The notes under the pieces were generated by a model. That model was not told the DNA's origin, made no database searches, and saw nothing but the letters and a program-made list of their open reading frames with translations. 64,000 nt of DNA, from NCBI RefSeq assembly GCF_000383415.1, contig NZ_KB911255.1, positions 542,001 through 606,000 on the forward strand. The letters are read 5' to 3'. Position 1 is the stretch's first letter, and each line of letters begins with the position of its first letter. Shown here piece by piece: positions 9,176 to 17,095 of this stretch. The stretch is from Hyphomicrobium zavarzinii ATCC 27496. Lineage in GTDB: Bacteria > Pseudomonadota > Alphaproteobacteria > Rhizobiales > Hyphomicrobiaceae. The position numbers and the translations under genes are program-made.

Positions 9176-12100
9176 CGGGTTCTCCTCGGCTCGGGATCTC
9201 GGGGTTCCTGACCCGCGCCTTCATTCAATCGCCGTTGACGCCGCTCATTCTGCTCGCGAGCCTTGCGCTCGGGCTGATCGCGCTGGTGGCACTTCCGCGC
9301 GAGGAGGAGCCGCAGATCTCGGTGCCTATGGTGGACATCTTCGTCTCCGCCGACGGGCTCAAGGCGGAGGATGCGGTCAAGCTCGTCACCGAGCCGCTCG
9401 AAACCATCGTCAAAGCCATCAACGGCGTCGAGCACGTGTATTCGAGCACTGAGGACGACAGGGTGGTCGTAACGGCCCGCTTCTTCGTCGGCACCCCGCA
9501 GGACGACGCCATTCTGCGCGTTCATGAGAAGGTTCGCGCCAACTATGACCGGATACCCGTGGGTATTCCCGAGCCCCTGATCGTTGGCCGCGGTATCGAT
9601 GACGTCGCCATCGTCACGCTCACGCTGGCTCCTAAGGCGGGCATCACCCGCTACGAGGACAACGCCCTCTTTCATATCGCCGAGAATTTGCAGGTCGAGC
9701 TCGCAAAGCTTGAAGATGTCGGCCTTTCCTACATCGTCGGCGGACGGCCGGATCAGATCCGTGTGGAACCGGTTCCGGAAAAGCTTGCGAACTACGGTGT
9801 GACGCTTGCCGAGCTCGTCGGAAAGGTGAAGGGCGCCAACCGCTCGTTTCTCGCGGGACGCGTGCGTGAGGGCGGACAGAGCCTTTCGGTCGCGGCCGGG
9901 CAAACGCTTCAGGGTGTCCCCGACATTGGTCTGCTGCTGCTGACCACGCGCGATTCCCGTCCCGTCTATGTCCGCGACGTTGCGAATGTCGTCGTGGGCG
10001 CCAAGCCGCTCGAGCGCCGCGCGTGGCACATCAGCAAAGGTGAGACCGGAGAGCTGCAACGGGCACCGGCCGTTACTCTGGCGCTTGCCAAGCGCGCAGG
10101 CGCCAACGCGGTGGTGATCTCGGAGCGCATCGTCGAGCGGCTAAAGGATCTCAAGGGCCAGCTGGTCCCGGACGACGTGGATGTGATCGTCACCCGCAAC
10201 TACGGCGAGACCGCCAACGACAAGGCGAACGAGCTGCTCTTCCACCTGGGCCTCGCCACTCTCTCGATCGTGCTTCTCGTCGGACTCGCCATCGGGTGGC
10301 GCGAGGGCGCGGTGGTGCTCGTCGTCATTCCCGTCACGATCCTGCTGACGCTGTTCGCATCCTGGCTGCTCGGCTACACCATCAATCGCGTCAGCCTGTT
10401 CGCTCTCATTTTCTCGATCGGCATTCTGGTTGATGACGCCATCGTCGTCATCGAGAATATTGCGCGCCACTGGGCCATGCCCGATGGCCGCAGCCGAACG
10501 GCCGCTGCCATCGACGCGGTCGCGGAGGTCGGTAATCCGACCATCTTCGCGACGCTCACCGTCGTTGCCGCGCTTCTGCCGATGCTGTTCGTTTCGGGCC
10601 TGATGGGACCCTACATGAGCCCAATCCCGGCGAATGCGTCGGCGGCCATGCTGCTGTCTTTCTTTGTCGCCGTCATCGTGACGCCATGGCTGATGCTTCG
10701 CTTTGTGGGCGGTGCGGCAGGCGGGCATGTCGAAACGGCCGGCGGCGGCTGGCTCGGTCATAGCTACCGGGCGGCTGCGCGTCCGATCATTTCCGCGCGG
10801 CGCTCGGCGCTCGGCTTTCTGCTGATGGTCGGCGCGGCGACGTTGCTCGCGCTGCTTCCGTTTGCCACCAAGGCAGTCACCGTGAAGCTCTTGCCCTTCG
10901 ACGACAAGTCGGAATTCCAGGTGGTGGTCGATCTCCCTCCGGGCTCCAGCCTCGAGCAGACGGATCGCGTTCTCAACGCGGCGGCGGAACGCCTGGCAGG
11001 GCTTTCCGAGCTGTCGTCGATCCAAGCCTACGCGGGCACGGCCGCGCCGTTCAACTTCAACGGCCTCGTGCGGCACTCCTATCTGCGCAGCGCGCCTCAC
11101 CAAGGTGATCTACAAGTCAATCTCGCGCCGAAAGGGGAACGCACCCGCGCGAGCCATGCAATCGCCCTCGAAGCGCGCCACCTGCTCGACGGTCTCCCAA
11201 TGCCGCCGGGAACTGTCGTGAAGGTGGTGGAGGTTCCGCCTGGTCCGCCCGTGATCGCGACGCTGCTCGCCGAGGTGTACGGCGCGGACGCGGAGCAGCG
11301 GCGTGCGGTCGCCCGAGAGGTTGCGGCGCTTTTCCGGTCGGTTCCTTACATCGTGGACGTGGACGTGGGCTTCCGCGAGCATGCGCCGCGTCTGCGCATT
11401 ACCCTCGACCAGGACAACCTCGAATTCCATAACGTCCAGGAAAACGACGTCTACAGCACCATCGGGGCTTATCTCACGGGCACCGCGGTCGGCTACTCAC
11501 ACAAGGGCGGAGGCCGCCACCCCGTCGAGATCGCGGTGCAGCTTCCGAAAAACGATCTCGCGATCTCGGAGCGGACGCTGTCGACGCCGGTACCGGCCAA
11601 CGCGCTTCCCGGCGAGCGGGGTGTCGTCGAGCTGGGCGACGTTGTGCGTGTCACGCGAGAGGAAGCATCTCCGGTCGTGTTCCGGCACAACGGACGCGCG
11701 GCCGAGATGGTGATGGCGGAGCTGGCCGGCGCTTACGAGGCGCCGATCTATGGGATGCTGGCGGTGCAGCAGCTCATCGACGCCAAAGACTGGGGCGCGC
11801 TGCCGAAGCCTGAAGTGCGCCTCCACGGGCAGCCGCTAAGCGAGACGAAGCCGGTTCTCTTGTGGGACGGCGAGTGGGAGGTCACCTATGTCACCTTTCG
11901 CGACATGGGCGCGGCTTTCGCGGTGGCGCTGCTCGGAATTTATGTGCTGGTCGTGGCGCAGTTCCGCTCGTTCACGTTGCCGCTCGTCATTCTGACGCCG
12001 GTGCCCCTGACGCTGATCGGCATCGTGTTCGGGCATTGGCTGTTCGGGGCGCCATTCACGGCCACGTCGATGATCGGGTTCATTGCGCTCGCGGGCATCA

Positions 12101-12381
12101 TCGTGCGCAACTCGATCCTGCTCGTCGATTTCATCCAGCATCGCCGGGTGAGCGGTGCGCCGCTGCGCGAAGTGCTGCTCGAGGCCGGCGCCATTCGCTT
12201 CAAGCCCATTCTGCTCACCGCTCTTGCCGCGATGATCGGCGCCGCGGTGATCCTGACGGATCCCATCTTCCAGGGGCTTGCGATCTCGATGCTGTTCGGC
12301 CTCGCCTCGTCGACGCTGCTCACCGTGCTCGTCATCCCGGCGATCTACGTGACGCTGCGTGACGACGCGGTGAGGGAGTAG
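9172..12381 (+). CDS. RND efflux permease (AcrB-like)
   Basis: 1069-residue proton-driven pump of the inner membrane. It has the twofold-repeated RND layout: a helix near residue 25, a large periplasmic loop, helices from about 340, a second half starting near 540, and a final helix bundle from about 905. The proton-relay pair is visible in GILVDDAIVVIENI (TM4), and the second half has the matching GIIVRNSILLVDFI. Transported substrates cannot be read from the sequence. Its upstream adaptor gene overlaps by four bases. Confidence 0.93.
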   Translation: MTGSPRLGISGFLTRAFIQSPLTPLILLASLALGLIALVALPREEEPQISVPMVDIFVSADGLKAEDAVKLVTEPLETIVKAINGVEHVYSSTEDDRVVVTARFFVGTPQDDAILRVHEKVRANYDRIPVGIPEPLIVGRGIDDVAIVTLTLAPKAGITRYEDNALFHIAENLQVELAKLEDVGLSYIVGGRPDQIRVEPVPEKLANYGVTLAELVGKVKGANRSFLAGRVREGGQSLSVAAGQTLQGVPDIGLLLLTTRDSRPVYVRDVANVVVGAKPLERRAWHISKGETGELQRAPAVTLALAKRAGANAVVISERIVERLKDLKGQLVPDDVDVIVTRNYGETANDKANELLFHLGLATLSIVLLVGLAIGWREGAVVLVVIPVTILLTLFASWLLGYTINRVSLFALIFSIGILVDDAIVVIENIARHWAMPDGRSRTAAAIDAVAEVGNPTIFATLTVVAALLPMLFVSGLMGPYMSPIPANASAAMLLSFFVAVIVTPWLMLRFVGGAAGGHVETAGGGWLGHSYRAAARPIISARRSALGFLLMVGAATLLALLPFATKAVTVKLLPFDDKSEFQVVVDLPPGSSLEQTDRVLNAAAERLAGLSELSSIQAYAGTAAPFNFNGLVRHSYLRSAPHQGDLQVNLAPKGERTRASHAIALEARHLLDGLPMPPGTVVKVVEVPPGPPVIATLLAEVYGADAEQRRAVAREVAALFRSVPYIVDVDVGFREHAPRLRITLDQDNLEFHNVQENDVYSTIGAYLTGTAVGYSHKGGGRHPVEIAVQLPKNDLAISERTLSTPVPANALPGERGVVELGDVVRVTREEASPVVFRHNGRAAEMVMAELAGAYEAPIYGMLAVQQLIDAKDWGALPKPEVRLHGQPLSETKPVLLWDGEWEVTYVTFRDMGAAFAVALLGIYVLVVAQFRSFTLPLVILTPVPLTLIGIVFGHWLFGAPFTATSMIGFIALAGIIVRNSILLVDFIQHRRVSGAPLREVLLEAGAIRFKPILLTALAAMIGAAVILTDPIFQGLAISMLFGLASSTLLTVLVIPAIYVTLRDDAVRE

Positions 12382-12484
12382 GGGGAGGCCGTCCGGGTTC
12401 TCGCCAGGGCTATTTTGCTGGTGTCGACAAGGTGCCCACCCCGGTGACGCGCCCTGCGGAGATGTTAGCTAGTTGGTTGTTTTG

Positions 12485-12531
12485 ATTGGCTGGGGGACTA
12501 GGATTCGAACCTAGACAGGCAGAGTCAGAGT
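12485..12531 (-). repeat. att site: truncated tRNA-Gln 3' copy
   Basis: These 47 bases match 27021-27067 exactly and correspond to the anticodon loop through CCA of tRNA-Gln. After 12531 the sequence diverges, so this is a partial tRNA with no acceptor 5' strand or D arm. It marks the left end of the element. Confidence 0.92.
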
Positions 12532-12601
12532 ATGTCCCAGTAGCTTTTCGGCATTGCGCACCTCTTCGCATCTTTGCGAAAAGCCATTGAAAAACAACAT
12601 A

Positions 12602-12630
12602 TTGAGCAGACGCTGGCGCGCGGCTATACT
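12602..12630 (+). promoter_or_regulatory. Predicted sigma-70-type promoter for the integrase
   Basis: TTGAGC at 12602-12607 and TATACT at 12625-12630 are separated by 17 bases, close to consensus, and lie 41-75 bases before the candidate integrase starts. Prediction only. Confidence 0.5.
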
Positions 12631-12647
12631 CGGCACTTTCTGGCCAC

Positions 12648-12670
12648 CGGTGAGCCAAGAGTGAGCCAGA
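12648..12670 (+). repeat. Left subterminal repeat (candidate integrase arm site)
   Basis: A 23-bp segment beginning CGGTGAGCC and ending GAGTGAGCCAGA. It recurs at 26956-26978 in the same orientation with 21 of 23 positions identical. Here it is part of a short tandem array of GTGAGCCA-like units (about 12650-12677). The position just inside the att core fits arm-type binding sites of tyrosine integrases. Confidence 0.6.
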
Positions 12671-12703
12671 GTGAGCGAAAATCCAGTGCGGGGTTCTGCC
12701 GGC

Positions 12704-13917
12704 ATGGCCGTTGTTACGGGACGGATTACCAAGACCGCCGTTGAGCGGCTTCAGTCCGGGGATGTCCTCCGGGACAATGAGCTTGTTGGGTTCGGCGTGA
12801 GGGTGCGAGGCACCTCGCGCAGCTACTTCGTACACAAGAAGGTACGAGGGCAAGAGCAGTGGGTCACTATAGGTCGCCACGGTTCGCCCTGGACGGCCGA
12901 GACCGCGCGCAAAAGAGCTAGCGACCTTCTCATCGAGATGGCTGGTGGAGGAGATCCGGCAGAGCGACTGCGCCGCGAGCGTGATGCGCTAACTTTCGAG
13001 GAAGCGCAGAAGCTGTTCATGGAGCAGCATGGGCCCAAGCTGAAGGCGCGCACCAGGACCGAGTATCAACGGCTCCTGGACAAGGTGATCGTGCCTCGGC
13101 TCGGCAAGCGCCAGCTGCACAAGATTACCCGCGCCGACGTTGCACAGTTTCACGCTAGCTGGCCTCGGTGCCGGGCCGCGCGAACTTCGTGCTGTCTGTT
13201 CTGTCCAAGCTTTTTAGCTGGGCGCAGGACACTGGCGTCGATGACCGTGAAGTTAATCCGTGTCTGCGGGTTACCAAGTACCGGCTCAGCAAGCACGAGC
13301 GCTACCTTACGCGCCAGGAATATGCGCTCATTGCCGCTACGGTGACTGCGTTAGAAGGCGAGGGGAAGATCACGGCTTCCAGCGCGTATGCGATCCGGCT
13401 CCTGATGCTGACGGGCGCGCGGCTCAACGAGATCCTTACACTTCAATGGAGCTTCGTCCGGGCGGATATGAAGAGCCTCTTCCTGCCGGATAGCAAGACG
13501 GGTGAGAAGATCATCCGGCTCAGCGATGAAGCGCTAGCTGTGTTGAAGACGATCCCCAAGGTCGAGGAGAACCCGTATGTGATCACCGGTCACGTACACG
13601 GGACCCACCTAACCAATCTCCACAAAGCCTGGTACCTGGTCTGCGAGACCGCCAAGCTCGACGGGGTGCGCATCCATGACCTACGGCATTCGTTTGCGAG
13701 CATGGCGGCCGATTCCGGCGCCTCATTGCCGATGATCGGCGGGCTGCTCGGCCATGCCGATCCGCAGACGACCGCCCGCTACGTGCATCTGGTCGATAAG
13801 CGATTGCATGAACTGAACGGGACGGTGGGAGCCGCCATCAGCTCAGCGATGAACGGCATTTCGAAGCCGGCCAAGCGCCGGGCGAAGCCTCCAAGGCAGG
13901 GAATTAGCAGCCGATAA
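12704..13917 (+). pseudogene. Tyrosine-recombinase integrase, frameshifted
   Basis: Two overlapping frames together make a full P4-type integrase of about 404 residues. The first frame gives the DUF4102 N-terminal DNA-binding part (GRITKTAVERLQSGD...DNELVGFGVRV) and the SAM-like core-binding part to ADVAQFHAS near 13159. The expected continuation LASVPGRANFVLSVLSKLFSWA is in the next frame from about 13160; restoring one missing C after 13159 joins the two. The catalytic part is intact: Arg in TGARLNEIL, HDLRH, LLGH and the Tyr in ARYVHL. A GTG at 12671 is an alternative start. Either a real inactivating deletion or a sequencing error. Confidence 0.85.
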
Positions 13918-13996
13918 TCGCCTCGGCGATTACGCAACATTCTGAAATTATAGAGATAATATTTGTTCTAATCGCCCCTAATCGCCTCCAATCGCC
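13915..13996 (+). repeat. TAATCGCC repeat cluster after the integrase
   Basis: The 8-mer TAATCGCC occurs at 13915-13922 as half of an inverted repeat with GGCGATTA at 13925-13932. It recurs at 13969-13976 and 13979-13986, and once more as CAATCGCC at 13989-13996, a 10-bp spacing. The first copy overlaps the integrase stop codon. Function unknown; protein-binding sites are plausible. Confidence 0.5.
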
Positions 13997-14048
13997 TGGC
14001 GGCGGTTAGCTTGGCCAGCAGTTTTGTACCTTGGTCAGGACTCGAACC

Positions 14049-15200
14049 TCACAATATTGCTGCTGGGTAGAGCGTCGGTATCCAGCGTTCAATGACATCC
14101 GTTGGAAAACCTACACGTACACGGCTTCGTGGACCGTCAGAGACCAGGACACCACGGGCGAGCAAAGCGTTCAGAACTGTCCTTGCTTGGCGTTCTTTGT
14201 GCCCCGTCACAGCCGGCGCATCGCCTCTGGCAAAAGAGCCGAGTAGCAATGCTTCACGAAGAAGCGTCCACGAACGAGCCGGCAGACGACCGGCAGCAAC
14301 TTCATGTTCACACCATAGCTGGACCCGCAGCATTAGCTCTTGCGGGCGGAGCATATCGCGCATGAAGCGAACCTGATCGATGCAGATATCCAGGAAAAAG
14401 TCGCAGAAGCGCGTCAGTCCTTCGTCAGTTAGATTTCCTCGACCGTCATAGTCACCGCGTCTTGGGTCATCGGCCGAAGCGAGCGCCGCCTTGTAGTGCT
14501 CGGCGTTTCGACCCAATCCCCGCGAAACTGACCAAAGGTGAGAGCCGATCTGCCACTCGCGGAACATCGCATGCGAGAACAAGCGCGCCACACGACCATT
14601 TCCGTCCAGGAAGGGGTGAACCCAAAGTAGGCGATGGTGCGAGGCAGCTACCGCAGCGCATCTGTAAACTCTTGAAATCTTATCATCCGCATAAGCCTTC
14701 ACGAAACGATCCAAGAGCGGTTCGATTTGCTCTGGCGCTGGAGCCACATGATGGCCTACTCGGACGTGGTGTTTTCGGAACTCACCTGGAAGGACAGGAA
14801 GCCGCTCGTGCGTGTCCGGGTTTGTGACCCAAAGAAGCTCTTCAGGTAATCGGCGGCAGAACTCGTAGTGGGCCCATTTTAGAAACTCAGTCGACATGAC
14901 GGGAGAAGGGGCCTGCCCGTGATCGATCATGGCCTGCACGGCAATATGGGCTACTGCTTCGAGCTGAAGGTTGCGCGCCTCCCGATTGTCGGCAAAGTCC
15001 CCGGAGAGCGCGCGTTCGATATCGACTGGGTGGGTCGGATGCCCCTCAATCAGGTTCGAGTAGTAACAATTCATCGACCGCACGAGATTACCCAGCTCGT
15101 TTCCAAGTGCGGGATTGACGCTGCTCCAAAGAGCGGAAGCTTCTTCGACCAGAACGATGGACTTCTCGGCAATGCGAAAGCCCCGGTCTTGGGGCATCAT
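14049..15200 (-). CDS. Fic-domain protein (predicted AMP transferase)
   Basis: 383 residues. The Fic motif HPFLDGNGRVAR at about 195-206 matches the HxFx(D/E)GNGRxxR consensus, so an active NMP transferase, usually AMPylating Tyr, Ser or Thr of a target, is expected. An inhibitory-helix motif (S/T)xxxE(G/N) is present as SNLIEG at about 48-53, in the N-terminal region, which marks the self-inhibited class II. The C-terminal third looks like a winged-helix region (about 315-375). No separate antitoxin is needed for this class. It could be a toxin or a regulator; the target is unknown. Confidence 0.88.
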   Translation of the reverse strand: MMPQDRGFRIAEKSIVLVEEASALWSSVNPALGNELGNLVRSMNCYYSNLIEGHPTHPVDIERALSGDFADNREARNLQLEAVAHIAVQAMIDHGQAPSPVMSTEFLKWAHYEFCRRLPEELLWVTNPDTHERLPVLPGEFRKHHVRVGHHVAPAPEQIEPLLDRFVKAYADDKISRVYRCAAVAASHHRLLWVHPFLDGNGRVARLFSHAMFREWQIGSHLWSVSRGLGRNAEHYKAALASADDPRRGDYDGRGNLTDEGLTRFCDFFLDICIDQVRFMRDMLRPQELMLRVQLWCEHEVAAGRLPARSWTLLREALLLGSFARGDAPAVTGHKERQARTVLNALLARGVLVSDGPRSRVRVGFPTDVIERWIPTLYPAAIL

Positions 15201-15355
15201 CGGTTCGAACGGAGTAAGTTGGCTCAGTATTGCCGCTTTCGTTGCCGCTTATTATTATTCATTATCAGGTACTTGGCAACAGAAGTGTTGGGAGGATTGC
15301 CGGTTCAATTGCCGGCATGATTTAGCGTCATCCTCATTGCTCAATTCTGCCAGCG

Positions 15356-15715
15356 TCACAACGGCAGCGCAGGCTGCGAGAGATCGGCAATTATCCTTCG
15401 AGCTGTCCGGTCCAGTGCTGGCAGATGGTTGACCAGCACATCCCAGAGAATGTCCAGATCAACTCTGAAGTACTCGTGGCGAAGCCGATGCCCCATATTG
15501 ATAATGCTTTTCCAGGGTATCTCCGGGTATCGGGCGAGGAGGTCCGGCGGGAGGTTGTTAGCAGCTTCGGCGACAATCAGAACGCCGTGCTGACAGGCCA
15601 TGCGCAACGCCCAGTCGGTCGACAAGTCTTCAAGCTTCCGTCCTTTGACTAGCCGCATCAGGTTAGCACTGGCCTCTGTCATGTCCTGTAGCCGGGGCAG
15701 GGGCGACCGGATCAC
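15356..15715 (-). CDS. hepT: HepT-like toxin (DUF86)
   Basis: 119-residue alpha-helical protein of the HepT/HEPN family. The HEPN-type active-site region reads NMGHRLRHEYFRVD; the His and Tyr of the RX4-6H-x-Y motif are present but the usual first Arg position is Gly, so the catalytic register is uncertain. It begins 3 bases after the nucleotidyltransferase gene ends, the standard antitoxin-then-toxin order. In characterised pairs the MntA partner neutralises HepT by attaching AMP near its Tyr. Confidence 0.85.
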   Translation of the reverse strand: MIRSPLPRLQDMTEASANLMRLVKGRKLEDLSTDWALRMACQHGVLIVAEAANNLPPDLLARYPEIPWKSIINMGHRLRHEYFRVDLDILWDVLVNHLPALDRTARRIIADLSQPALPL

Positions 15716-15718
15716 GAA

Positions 15719-16015
15719 CTAGAAGACTTTGATTGCAGTTTTCTCGATGGTCTCGCGGAGCGCGGGGTGCAATGCGCTTCGGGTGCAGAGGTCGACGTCG
15801 GTGCCCAAAGTCTCTTCGAGCAGAAACTCAAGATTGGAGAACTCAATAAGGCCTACATGCTTGGTTGGGTCACGATCCACGAAGATGTCGATGTCTGAGG
15901 TTGGCTTCGCGTCATCACGCGCGGTAGAGCCGAAAATATAGAGCGCAGCAGCGCCCAATGACCTGATCGCAGGCTCGATGGTTTTAATAAGCTCAATAGC
16001 GCGGTCACGTCTCAT
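15719..16015 (-). CDS. mntA: MntA-like nucleotidyltransferase antitoxin
   Basis: 98-residue minimal nucleotidyltransferase. The GSX10DXD signature is exact (GSTARDDAKPTSDID, about residues 29-43), and a further Asp in DVDLC can complete the metal site. It precedes hepT with a 3-base gap, so the two form a likely toxin-antitoxin operon. The start MRRDRAIEL is the only reasonable ATG. Confidence 0.87.
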   Translation of the reverse strand: MRRDRAIELIKTIEPAIRSLGAAALYIFGSTARDDAKPTSDIDIFVDRDPTKHVGLIEFSNLEFLLEETLGTDVDLCTRSALHPALRETIEKTAIKVF

Positions 16016-16037
16016 AAGTGATCAATTAATACAGTAA

Positions 16038-16664
16038 TTACAGGGTTTTTTCAACGTTCTTGCGATGTTGTGGTGCGTCTTCGGCTCGGCGGCGAGAGCG
16101 CCAGAGTGTCGAACGGTGAACCCCAAGCTCTTCGGCGGCTTTCGCCAGTGAGAAGTTTTTGTCGCGAACAAGTGCTGCGTGTTCGGCCTTGGCGTTCACA
16201 CCGGCAAGTGCGTAGGGCGAGAGTTTTGGCTTGGCGCCGCCCCGGCGACCGCGAGCGCGTGCAGACTTGAGGCCCGCCTTAGTGCGTTCGGATATCAAGG
16301 AACGTTCGAACTCGGCCAGAGCCGCAAAGATGCCAAAAGTGAGCTTACCCGCAGGCGTTGCCGTATCGATGTTCGAGCCTTGGCCAGTCAACACCTTGAA
16401 CCCGACGCCGCGTTCCTCCAGTTCCCGAACCGTATTGATTAGGTGGCGAAGGTTGCGGCCTAGCCTGTCGAGCTTCCAGACGACAAGGGTATCGCCTTTG
16501 CGAAGCGCCTTCAGGCAACTATCCAGACCAAGGCGGCTGTCGCTCTGGCCGGATGCCTTGTCGGTGTAGACGTTCTCAGAGGCGACGCCAGCGCCGTGGA
16601 GGGCGTCGAGCTGGAGATCCAGGTTCTGGTCGGTCGTAGATACGCGGGCGTAGCCGATCTTCAA
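16038..16664 (-). CDS. Serine recombinase (resolvase/invertase family)
   Basis: 208 residues. The catalytic Ser is Ser9 in YARVSTTDQ, followed by the LDRLGRN motif (about 65-71) and a C-terminal helix-turn-helix resembling Hin/Pin DNA-binding parts (SLAKAAEELGVHRSTLWR). Size and layout match Tn3-type resolvases and small DNA invertases. It lies upstream of, and on the same strand as, the hepT/mntA pair, and divergent from the McrB-like gene with a repeat-rich gap between. It may resolve multimers of the element or invert DNA. Confidence 0.9.
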   Translation of the reverse strand: MKIGYARVSTTDQNLDLQLDALHGAGVASENVYTDKASGQSDSRLGLDSCLKALRKGDTLVVWKLDRLGRNLRHLINTVRELEERGVGFKVLTGQGSNIDTATPAGKLTFGIFAALAEFERSLISERTKAGLKSARARGRRGGAKPKLSPYALAGVNAKAEHAALVRDKNFSLAKAAEELGVHRSTLWRSRRRAEDAPQHRKNVEKTL

Positions 16665-17095
16665 GTTTCATACTTTCATCGTGCGAGCATGCTGACACGA
16701 TGGTAGATCGGCCGCGATGAATACAATCGATCGCCGTCTCTATGGCCCGACGGGGCGTTGCAGATCGGCAAACGATGCCGTTCATGCATCATGAAAATGC
16801 AACGTCATTCTGCAACGCGAGCGGTGTAACTAGCGACCAGATTTCCGCGCGTCGCGTTCCACGGTTCCACACGTTGCAGGAATGACCGTTCGTGCAACGG
16901 CAGGACGTGTTGGTTACAGGGGACCCTTGCTGACAACATTTCTAGAACTGCCAACCGGGTCGGCGCCTACAAGCAACGAGCTTCGCCTTAGTCTTCAACA
17001 ACTTGCTCGCGTTCCGACGCTCTCACCACCGGTTCTCACCTTGTATTGCGGGTCTTCGGCTGATCTATGAAGATCGGACGTTGGGAACGATTCGC
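16665..17095. other. Intergenic region with CGTTGCA inverted-repeat cluster
   Basis: No gene seen. Five copies of CGTTGCA or its complement lie at 16756, 16798, 16811, 16872 and 16893. The two longest arms form an imperfect inverted repeat: AACGTCATTCTGCAACG ending at 16817 and the complement of its near-match (two extra bases) at 16872-16890. This is between a serine recombinase and a restriction operon and could be a res/inversion site or an operator. Confidence 0.5.

Noticed and set aside
12410-12880. Open frame across the left att site
   Set aside because: It runs through a tRNA fragment and antisense to the integrase start; not a gene.
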